The notes under the pieces were generated by a model. That model worked only from the letters and a program-made list of their open reading frames with translations. It was not told where the DNA came from and made no database searches. 64,000 nt of DNA, from NCBI RefSeq assembly GCF_002243515.1, contig NZ_CP022657.1, forward strand, positions 2,161,001 through 2,225,000. The letters are read 5' to 3'. The number at the start of each line of letters is the position of its first letter. Position 1 is the stretch's first letter. The translations under genes were made by a program, and so were the position numbers. This document shows positions 1-10,500 of the stretch, in pieces. The stretch comes from Tumebacillus algifaecis (GTDB lineage Bacteria > Bacillota > Bacilli > Tumebacillales > Tumebacillaceae).

Positions 1-1101
1 GATCGTAGCCGGACCTGGTACACCGGCTGTGCCGATCGAAGCGATCATCGCGGCACCTACGATCAGCAGGTAGTCGGTGAAGCCAAGATCAATGTTGAAG
101 ACGCGGGCGACAAAGATCGCCACGATTGCCGGGTACAAGCCACCGCAACCGTTCATGTTGATCGTAGCGCCGAGCGGTGCGACGAACGAAGCGATCTTCT
201 CAGACACTTTAACGCGCTTGGTGATCACTTCGAGGTTGACCGGAAGTGTGGCGTACGAACTGCGCGTGGTAAACGCGACTGTGATCACCGGATAGATTTT
301 TTTCAGGAAGCGGAACGGATTGACACGCGCCACAAAGGTGACGAGCGATCCGAAGGTGATCACAAAGTGCAGCAGGCAAGCGATATACACGGCAATGATC
401 ACTTCACCCAGCGGGAGCAGGGTAGACAGACCGTACTTCGCAGCCATCGAGGTCATCAGGCCGAAGACACCGTATGGAGTCAAGGCGATGACCAATTTCA
501 CGACGCGGAACATGATCCCAGCAAACGAATTGATGAAATCCATGAAGGGCTGGACTTTTTCTGGCTTGCGTGTCCGCTCGATCAAGATCGCGACGGCGAT
601 GAACAGCGAGAAGATGATCACTGGGATCACTTTGCCGGTTGCCATTTCATTGATCGGATTGGACGGAACGAGGTCGAGCAACACTTTGTCAAATGTCGGA
701 ATCTCGCGCGCTTCAAAGGCGGCGTCTTTCACGAAGGTGACGCCTGCTCCTGGATCGATCACCAGTGCGACCAGAATGCCGATCACCGCCGCGATCCCCG
801 TCGTAGCGAGGAACAGGGCTACAGTTTTGACACCTAGCTTGCGTAACTGGCTCGGGTCGGTCAGCTGCGTGACCGCCGTGATGATCATCGCGATCACCAG
901 CGGCATGACGATCATTTTGATCAAGGAGACGTAAATGGAACCGATGGTGCCAACTTTGATCGCGTCCGCACCAAAGAAGGCGCCGACGCCGACACCGAGC
1001 AACATCGCGAGGATGACACGGGTACCAAAGCCGACTTTTTTAGTTTTTAGAAAATACAACAATGCCAAAATCACAAACGAGACAAGCAGGCTTGCAATCA
1101 T
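1..1101 (-). CDS. DAACS-family sodium/proton symporter, TcyP/GltP-like (3' end outside window)
   Basis: This gene reads leftward and runs off the window edge, so only the first 367 codons are present. The translation is highly hydrophobic with repeated membrane segments and carries the signature of the dicarboxylate/amino acid:cation symporter family: a TRSSYATLPV serine-rich loop followed by the GATINMNGCGG segment that lines the substrate/cation site. The Asn-Gly-Cys-Gly variant is closer to L-cystine transporters (TcyP) than to glutamate carriers, which usually have Asn-Met-Asp-Gly; the cystine substrate is an inference. It should act in the cytoplasmic membrane as an importer. The ATG at 1099-1101 is preceded by a strong AGGAGGTG site and lies about 85 bp from a good promoter. 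It is divergent from the NRPS gene and probably unrelated to the peptide pathway. Confidence 0.85.
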   Translation of the reverse strand, partial: MIASLLVSFVILALLYFLKTKKVGFGTRVILAMLLGVGVGAFFGADAIKVGTIGSIYVSLIKMIVMPLVIAMIITAVTQLTDPSQLRKLGVKTVALFLATTGIAAVIGILVALVIDPGAGVTFVKDAAFEAREIPTFDKVLLDLVPSNPINEMATGKVIPVIIFSLFIAVAILIERTRKPEKVQPFMDFINSFAGIMFRVVKLVIALTPYGVFGLMTSMAAKYGLSTLLPLGEVIIAVYIACLLHFVITFGSLVTFVARVNPFRFLKKIYPVITVAFTTRSSYATLPVNLEVITKRVKVSEKIASFVAPLGATINMNGCGGLYPAIVAIFVARVFNIDLGFTDYLLIVGAAMIASIGTAGVPGPATI

Positions 1102-1163
1102 CTGGGCACCTCCTGTGCAGATAGATTTTCATACAAGATAGAGGATCGATATATCTTGTTCTT

Positions 1164-1184
1164 AGTAATCTATATCGGATTACT
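1164..1184. promoter_or_regulatory. Inverted repeat at the symporter transcription start (candidate operator)
   Basis: Perfect 7-bp arms AGTAATC and GATTACT are separated by 7 bp and placed right at the predicted start point, where a repressor would block transcription. A palindrome GATATATC lies at 1148-1155. If the gene is a cystine importer, a CymR-type regulator would be a reasonable guess, but the site does not clearly match a consensus I know. Confidence 0.4.
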
Positions 1185-1191
1185 TGGATAT

Positions 1192-1220
1192 ATAATAGAG
1201 CCGCCGATTCGGGAAGTCAA
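1192..1220 (-). promoter_or_regulatory. Sigma-A promoter of the DAACS symporter gene
   Basis: On the minus strand a -35 box TTGACT (1215-1220) is separated by 17 bp from a -10 box TATTAT (1192-1197). Transcription would start near 1185, giving a leader of about 84 nt before the start codon. Confidence 0.7.
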
Positions 1221-1554
1221 TAGGTAGATAATAAAAGAATAAATCCACTAAATGGGACTCTTTCAAATATACTGATAATAGAATGACCTAGTCTGGCAGA
1301 CTGTCGCGAATTGGAGGTGCAAACCATTTCCGGTTCATGTGAGCGCGGGTGGAGGTGTGGCTTTTTACAGATGAAAGGGACAGAGGCTGTAGGAGCAACG
1401 ATGTAAATTTTCAGAAGGTGCAATCTTGGTGAAAACTTTAGAGTTTCAGGAAGGTTTATGCTTGTTTAATAAAGAAATAGAACACATAGAAAACATGTGC
1501 TAGAGATGGGAACGATAGAGCAATAACTGTGAGATGGCTAGGGAGGTCTATGAG
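1221..1554. other. AT-rich intergenic region upstream of the three-module NRPS
   Basis: No convincing gene is seen. A stop-bounded frame at about 1289-1408 (plus strand) ends in ...KGTEAVGATM and has neither a good start nor a ribosome binding site; it could be a remnant of something larger. The 3' part (about 1430-1530) is AT-rich and should hold the NRPS promoter, but no hexamer pair is good enough to name. The NRPS ribosome binding site GGGAGG lies at 1541-1546. Confidence 0.4.
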
Positions 1555-4500
1555 ATGGAGCATACAGGGAACCAGGCGATCAAAGAGGGAGCATTTGTCT
1601 TCCCAGCATCATTTGCTCAGCAGAGGCTGTGGTTTCTCGATAGGTTGATGCCGGGCAGTTCGATGTACAACATTCCGTTTGCGATTCGATTGGAAGGCAG
1701 TCTGGATGTAGAGGCGATCAAGCAGAGTTTAGAAGAGATCGTCGCCCGCCACGAGACGCTGCGCACGGTGTTTGACGAAAAGGACGGCGCCCCGATGCAG
1801 GTCGTGCTGCCCGAAATCGCTTTTACCATGCCGATGGTCGATTTGCGCCATTTGCCGGAAACGGAACGAATGGATCGCGCGCACCATCTGGCCGAAGAGG
1901 ATGCCAACTGTCCATTCGATCTGACCCAAGGGCCCCTGATGAGGGCGACGCTTTTGAAATTGGATGAGCAGGATCACGTCCTGCTTTTGAATATGCATCA
2001 CATCATCTCTGACGGCTGGTCCTGCGGCGTGATGATGCGGGAAGTTGCGGTGCTCTATGAAGCGTTTGTCAACCAACTGCCATCGCCGTTGCCGGAGTTG
2101 CCGATTCAGTATGTTGACTTTACGAGTTGGCAGATCGATAAACTGTCCGGGGCGGAGCTCGACCGTCAGCTTTCGTACTGGAAAGGGAAGCTGGGCGACC
2201 ATCCTCCGGTGTTGCAATTGCCGACCGACCGTCCGCGTCAGGCGGTGCAAAGCCATCGTGGGGGGGCGATCGATTTTCGGTTGTCCAAAGAATTGTCAGA
2301 TAAATTACGGGCACTGACTCATCAGGAAGGCGTAACGCTGTATATGACCTTGCTCACGGCGTTTTCCAGCTTGCTCAGCCGTTATAGCGGGCAGTTAGAC
2401 ATCGCTGTCGGCACGCCGATCGCAGGCCGCAACAACGGGCAGATCGAAGGGCTGATCGGCTTTTTCGTCAACACGCTGGTCATGCGCACCGACCTGTCGG
2501 GCGCGCCGACGTTCCGCCAACTGTTGCAACGGGTGCGCCAAACGGCGCTCGATGCGTATGCTCATCAAGATCTGCCGTTTGAGCGGTTGGTTGAAGAGCT
2601 GCAGCCTGAACGGAATATGAGCTACACACCGCTGTTCCAGACGATGTTCGCCGTGCAAAATGCACCGATGGGCGCGCATCACCTGCCAGGGCTTACGATG
2701 AGCTCGTTGGAGACGGGACAGCGCAACGCGAAATTTGATCTCAACCTTGCGATGACGGAGTCTCCGGAAGGTTTCTTTGGCTCGTTTGATTACAGCGCCG
2801 ATCTGTTCGACGAAACGACGATTGAGCGCATGGCCGGTCATTTTACGAAACTGCTCGAAGGCATCGCGGCGAATCCGGATGCTCAGGTGGCGAAGCTTCC
2901 AGTGTTGACAGAGAGCGAACGGCAGATGCAACTGGTGGACTGGAATCAGAACGCAGTGGACTACCCACACGACAAGACGATTCCGCAACTGTTTGACGAA
3001 CAGGTAGCGCTCTATCCCGATAAGGAAGCGTTGTCCTTTGAGGGGACGGTGTTAACCTACCGTGAACTGAGCGAAAGAGCAAATTCGCTTGCACACCTCT
3101 TGCAACGAAAAGGGGTAGGACCTGACGTGCTCGTCGGTCTGTGCATGGAGCGTTCGCTAGAGATGGTGATCGGCTTGCTCGGGATTGTGAAGGCGGGTGG
3201 GGCCTACGTGCCGCTTGACCCGTCCTATCCGAAAGACCGCATCGCCTACATGCTCGAAGACAGCGCAGTCAGCGTGTTGTTGACGCAAGAAAAGCTGCTC
3301 GTCGATCTGCCTGAGCATGGCGCAGAGGTGATCTGCCTCGACCGCGACTGGGCGCAGGAGGTGCCAGCCTGCACGGACGCTCCGGTGCTCGAACTGACCG
3401 CCGACAATCTGGCCTACATGATCTACACCTCCGGCTCGACCGGTAAGCCAAAAGGTGTGTTGATCCCGCATCGCGGGGTGGCGCGTTTGGTGAAAAACAG
3501 CAATTACCTGATGTTTGGCGCGAATGAGACCTTCCTGCAGGTCGCGGCGATCTCATTTGATGCTGCGACCCCAGAAGTGTGGGGCGCGCTGCTAAACGGA
3601 GCCAAGTTGGTCGTGTTCCCGGCCCAGACGCCGACGGTCGATGTGCTGGTGCGCGTGCTGAGTGAGGAAAAAATCACGGTTGCACTGCTGACTTCTGGTT
3701 TACTGCCGCAACTGGCAGAAGCGAATCTGGACAGCGTGCAACATTTGAAACTGCTCTCGGTGGGCGGAGACGTGATGTCTGCGCCGCACGCCAAGAAGTT
3801 TTTGCAAAAGTTGCCTGGGTGCGTGCTTGCCAACGCCTATGGGCCAACCGAAAATACGGTTGCCTCGACGACGCGCTGGATGACCAGTCCTGAAGAGGTC
3901 ACTCCGGTTGTGCCGATCGGCCGTGCGATCCGCAACAATGAATTGTTCGTGTTTGACGCGAATCTCCAACCGCTCCCGATCGGTGTGCCGGGCGAACTGT
4001 ATGTCGGCGGTCCTGGTCTTGCCCGCGGTTACTTAAACCGCCCGGAACTGACCGCTGAGGTGTTCATCCAGCATCCGTACCGAACAGACGGGTCTCGCCT
4101 CTATAAGACGGGTGACCTCGTGCGGTACCTGCCTGATGGAAGTCTGGAATTTATGGGGCGCATCGACCATCAGGTGAAGGTGCGCGGCTTCCGCATTGAA
4201 CTGGGTGAGATCGAGTCGGTGCTCGGACAGCATGAGGGTGTGAAGGAGACGGTCGTCATCGTGCGCGAAGACGAGCCGGGAGATAAGCGGATCACCGCGT
4301 ATGTGGTAGCGCAGCAAGAAGCGATCACAGTGGCAGATCTGCGCAGTCTGGCCAAGGAAAAATTGCCGGAGTACATGGTGCCGTCCGCTTTCGTCGTGCT
4401 GGATGAGATGCCGTTAACACCGAACGGCAAAGTGGATCGCAAAGCGTTGCCGATGCCGGACGGAGCGCGAGACGCGGAGAATGACTATGTGGCGCCTGAA

Positions 4501-7500
4501 ACGTTCGTTCAGCAAAAGCTGGCTGCGATCTGGGCCGACATTTTGCGCGTTGATCACATCGGGCAACAAGACAACTTTTTTGAAATGGGCGGACATTCAC
4601 TGCTCGCCACCCGTCTGATGTCGCGCGTGCTCGACGATTTCGGTGTGGAATTGCCGCTGCGTGCGCTGTTTGAAGCGCCGACACTGGCCGAGTTGGCCAC
4701 CCGCGTCGAAGCGGCGCAGGGCAGCGGGGTGATCGCTGATCAGCAATGGCTGGGAGCGCGAGCAGAAGCGGAGTTGGTTGCAGGTGGTGAGGACGGAGGC
4801 GAAGGGTACAAAGTGTTCCCGACCTCATTTGCTCAGCGCCGACTGTGGTTCTTAGATCAGTTGATTCCCAATTCGCCGCTGTACAACATCCCGATGGCGT
4901 ACCGAATGGACGGACCGCTGGATGTGGAAGCGTTGGAACAAAGCTTCCAAGAGATCATTCGCCGTCATGAAACGCTGCGCACGACGTTCCGGATGAACGG
5001 CACATTGCCTGAGCAGGTGGTCAAATCTGATTTGAACTGGTCGCTTCAAGTGGACAATTTAGAACACTTGTCCGAAGCGGAGCGCGAAGCTGAAGCGGCC
5101 AACTTGGCCGAGGCGGAAGCGCGTCTGCCATTCAATTTGCAAGAGGGGCCGCTGGTGCGGGCGCAGTTGGTGCGTTTGCAGGAGCAAGATCATCTGATGC
5201 TCTTCACGATTCATCACATCATCGCAGACGGCTGGTCTTATGGCGTGCTGATCCGCGAATTGACGCTTTTGTATCAAGCTTTTGTGCAAGGAGAACCTTC
5301 ACCGCTCCCTGCTCTGACCATTCAGTATGGCGACTTCGCAGTGTGGCAGAGCAACTATCTGCAAGGCGAAGTGTTAGACCAACAGATCAACTATTGGAAA
5401 AACCAACTTGGCGGCACCTTGCCGATCTTGGAGCTGCCGACCGATTTCAAGCGTCCGAGCGTCCAGACCTACGCTGGTGAAACGATGAGCTATTTGTTGC
5501 CAAGAGCGTTGATGCACAAGTTGCAAGCGTTCAGTCAGCAGGAAGGCACCACGCTGTTCATGACATTGCTCGCCGGATTCAAGACGCTGTTGTACCACTA
5601 CACGAAACAGGACGATATTTTGGTCGGCACGCCGATTGCTAACCGCAATCGCAGCGGCATCGAAGACCTGATCGGATTTTTCGTCAACACGTTGGTTTTG
5701 CGCTCCGATCTGTCGGGTGAACCGAGCTTCAAAGAGATGGTCAAGCGGGTGCGCGAAACGGCGCTGGAGGCGTATCAATACCAAGATGTTCCGTTTGAAA
5801 AACTGGTCGAAGAACTGCAACCGGACCGCAATCAGAGCCACTCGCCTGTGTTCCAAGTGATGTTCGCGCTACAAAACTTTGCCGCCGAAGGGTCGATGAA
5901 CGGTGAGATCAAGCTGATGCCGGTCGAGCAAGCCAGCAAGACCGCGAAGTTTGACTTGCTGTGGACGATGTCTGAACGCGAGGACGGCTTGATCATCTCC
6001 ACCGAATACAACATCGATCTGTTCAAAGCGGAGACGATCGAGCGGATGATCGGCCACTTTGAGAACTTGTTGGAAGCTGCGGTAAGCCAACCGACGCAAT
6101 CGATTTCGCTGTTGCCGTTGATGGCACAAGAAGAGGAGCGCCGCGTGCTGGAGCTTTCGGCAGGTATCGTGCTCGACTACCCCGATCAATTGTGCGCGCA
6201 TCAGATGTTTGAGGCACAGGTGGCCCGTACGCCCGATGCTGTCGCGCTGGTGCTCGACGAGGAGCGACTGAGCTACGCGGAATTGAACGAACGAGCGAAC
6301 CAACTGGCTCATCATCTGAAAGCGCGCGGTGTGCAGCCTGACGTACTGGTCGGCTTGTGCATGGAGCGTTCGATCGATCTGGTTGTGGCGACGCTTGGCA
6401 TTCTGAAAGCGGGCGGGGCCTATGTGCCGCTCGACCCAGCGCACCCGAAAGACCGCATCGGCTTCATTTTGGAGGATGCGCAAGTGAAGGTGCTGGTGAC
6501 GCAGACGAGCCTGATCGAACACCTGCCGACAGACGGCGTGCAAGTGGTCGCAGTCGATGGAGACTGGTCGGAGATCGCCAGACAGTCGGTGCATAACCCG
6601 AACAGTGGCGAGACGTTGAGCAACACGCTCTATGTCATCTACACCTCAGGTACGACAGGCAAGCCGAAGGGTGTCATGATGACCCATCGTCCGTTGCGCA
6701 ACATGATCTCTTGGCAATTGCAGGAAACGCCGTTTGCCTTTGGTGAGCGGACGCTGCAATATGCGTCGATGACGTTCGATATTTCGTTCCAAGAGTATTT
6801 CTGCACCTTGACCACAGGAGGCACGCTCGTGCTGGTCACAGAAGAGGTGCGCCGTGACCCGGTTCGCCTGCTGCGCTATCTGTCCGAGCAGGGCGTGCAC
6901 CGCATCTACTTGCCGTTTGTCGCGTTCCAGCAACTGTGTGAAGTGGCGGAAGGGTTGAATGAGGAATTGCCGTTGCAACTCAAAGAGATCACGACAGCGG
7001 GCGATCAGTTGCAGACCACGCGTCCGGTTCGTCATTGGCTGTCCAACCTGAATGGTTGCCGCCTGTACAATCAGTACGGGCCGACCGAGTGCCACGTAGT
7101 CACTTCCTACACGTTGCCGCTTGCACAGGAGGAATGGCCGTTGCTGCCGCCGATCGGTCGTCCGATCGGCAACACGCAGATCTATATCCTCGATCCGCAG
7201 ATGCGTCCCGTTCCGGTCGGCGTGCCAGGCGAGGTGTTTATCGGTGGGATGTCGTTGGCACGCGGGTATCTCAACCGTGAAGAATTGACCGGGGAGAAAT
7301 TTATTGCTGATCCGTTCTCCAGCGAGCCGGGTGCCCGCCTGTACCGCACTGGTGACCTGGCACGCTATCTGGCGGACGGAAACATCGAGTTTTATGGACG
7401 GATTGACACGCAGGTGAAGATTCGCGGTTACCGTATCGAGCTTGGCGAGATCGAAACGATTCTCGGACAGCATCCGGGCGTTTTGGAGACGGTGGTCATG

Positions 7501-10500
7501 GCGCGTGAAGAGGTGGAAGGCGGCGCGAAAACGCTGCTCATCGCCTATGTGGTGCTCGATCAAGAGCAGGAAGTGACAACGCAGGAACTGCGTAGTTTCT
7601 TGAAAGAGCGCCTCCCCGAATACATGGTGCCGCAGCTGTTCATGCCGATCGACGCGGTGCCGCTCACCCCGAACCGCAAGATCGACCGCAAGGCACTGCC
7701 AGCACCAGACGGTCTGCGTCAGGAGATGGAAGAAAGCTATGTTGCGCCGCGCTCGGCGACCGAAGAGCTGATGGCGGGCATTTTCCGCGACGTGCTGAAA
7801 GTGGAGCGCATCGGCATTCACGATCACTTCTTCGACTTGGGAGGGCACTCATTGCTCGCCACGCAGATGATCTCGCGGATTCGCGAACTGTTTGGCGTGG
7901 AACTTCCGGTGCGCGCGCTGTTTGAGGCGGCGACCGTTGCCAGCTTGGTCGAGTATATGAAACGCCACGGCGAGAAGAACATCGTTGCCGCACCGAAGAT
8001 CGTGCCGATCGGGCGCGACGGTGAGTTGCCTCTGTCCTTCGCTCAGCAACGCTTGTGGTTCATCGATCGTCTGACTGAGCAATCGAGCTACAACATGTTC
8101 ACAGGCGTACGCTTTAGTGGAGCGTTGGACGCTGAAGCATTAGAGCGCGGCTTGCAGGAGATCGTGCGCCGACACGAAGTCTTGCGCACAACATTCTCCA
8201 TGGTCGATGGTCGTCCCGTGCAGGTCGTGCATCCGGAGATGACGCATCAGTTGGAGCGCATCGACCTTCGCCATCTGCCCCATCAAGAGCGGGAGGCGGA
8301 GACGTTGCGCTTGGCACAGCTCGAAGCGGCCAAACCGTTCGATCTTAGTGTCGGACCGTTGTTCCGCTCGACGATGCTCACGCTGACAGAAGAGGAAGCA
8401 GTCTTGCTGTTCACGATGCACCATATCGTCTCGGACGGCTGGTCGATCGGCGTGTTTGTCGGCGAGCTTGGGCGCTTGTACGCCGCGTTCGCAGAAGGCA
8501 AACCTTCGCCACTGCCAGAACTTGACGTACAATATGCAGACTTTGCCTATTGGCAGCGCGAATGGTTGCAAGGTAAGAACTTGCAAGCGCAACTGGCCCA
8601 TTGGAAAGATCAGCTAGACGGCGCGAAGACGGTACTGCCATTGCCGCACGACCATCCGCGTTCGCCTGTGCAGACGCTGCGCGGAGCTTCGCATTCTCTA
8701 CAGTTGTCCAAAGAATTGTCCGACCAATTACAAGCGCTGTGCCAACAAGAAGGCGTCACGATGTACATGACCATGCTGGCCGCGCTCAACACCCTGCTGT
8801 ACCGCTACACGGGACAGGACGACATCCTGATCGGTTCACCGATCGCAGGACGCAACCGCAGTGAGATTGAGCCGCTGATCGGCTTTTTCGTCAACACGCT
8901 GGTCATGCGTACTGACCTGTCAGGGCAACCGACGTTCCGTGAACTGCTGGCCCGCGTGCGGCAAACTGCACTCGACAGCTATGCGCATCAAGACCTACCT
9001 TTCGAAAAGCTGGTCGAAGAGGTCCAGCCGAACCGCGACATGAGCGTATCGCCGCTCTTCCAAGTGATGTTCGCCGTGCAAAATGCGCCGATGGGCGATC
9101 TGTCGCTGCCCGGGGTGACGATGTCGCCGCTTTCGGCGGGTGCCGATGTGGCCAACTTTGAACTGTCACTGATGGTCTACGAATCGGAAAATGGCCAACG
9201 ACATGCCTATAACTACCAAGCCGATCTGTTCGAAGCGGAAACGATCGAGCGTTTGGCAGGTCATCTGCAGCGTTTGCTCCAAGCGCTGGTGGACAATCCG
9301 GACTGCAAAATTGAAGAGTTGCCGCTGTTGACAGCGGGCGAAATCGAACAGCTGGAGAGCTGGAATGAGCGATCTTTCAGCTATCCACAGGATAAACGGA
9401 TGTCCGATTACATCGCTGAGCACGCCGCCAACAGACCGCATGCGATGGCTGTCGAATGCGCAGGTGAAGCGCTGACGTACGCAGAGCTTGATGCTCGGGC
9501 AAACGCATTGGCCCATCATTTACAAGCACTTGGCGTCGGTCCTGATGTTCTGGTCGGGGTGTACATGGAAAAATCGCTGGAACTGGTAATTTCGCTGGTT
9601 GCTGTGATGAAGGCGGGCGGGGCATATGTGCCACTCGATCCCTCTCATCCGCAAGAGCGCATCGCCTATATGCTGGAAGACGCGCAGATGGCGGTACTGT
9701 TGACGACGGAGCAATACGCAGAACTGTTGTCAGTTACAGACGCCACTGTGGTTTGTGTGGATCGCGGGGAGACATGGGCAGCGCTTCCGAACACTGCGCC
9801 TGACAATGCGGCCAAACCGCATCATCTCGCGTATCTGCTCTACACATCCGGTTCAACTGGCAAGCCGAAAGCGGTGATGATTGAACATGCGCACTTGATC
9901 AGCACGCTCTGGGCGCTCATCGAGGAGTTTGGAATGACCAGCGACCTGCGCAAGCTGTCGGTGACGACGATGACGTTTGACATCAGCGTGGCTGAGATTT
10001 TCGCACCGCTGATGGCGGGAGGCACGACCGTGCTGCTCACCAAAGACCAAGTGCTAAACATCCCGCACCTGGTGGAAGGGTTGCGAAATGCTACTTCGTG
10101 CATGTCCGTTCCGAGTTTGATGCGCCATGTCACACAGGAGATTATGAAAGAAAATGCACCTGTGGACACGATGGAATTGATCTATGTCGGTGGCGAAGCG
10201 GTCACCGCCGATTTGCAGGCCGATCTGACCAAAGCTTTCCCGAACGCGCGCATCCTCGTGGCCTACGGGCCTACCGAAACGACCATCCTCTGCACGTACC
10301 ACGAGGTGGAAGCAACTTCTACCGAGCGCTTGATCATCGGACGGGCGATGCCAAATGCGAAACTGCGCGTCTGTGATACATCGGGAGCGCGCGTTCCGAT
10401 CGGAGTGTCCGGTGAATTGTACATCGGAGGCTTTGGTGTCGGCCGAGGGTATCGCGGACGACCGGAGCTGACCGCTGAAAAATTTGTGCTGGCGGACGGT

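Noticed and set aside
77-1141. Open frames on the plus strand over the symporter region
   Set aside because: They are shadows of the minus-strand DAACS gene, whose translation has family motifs, a good ribosome binding site and a promoter.
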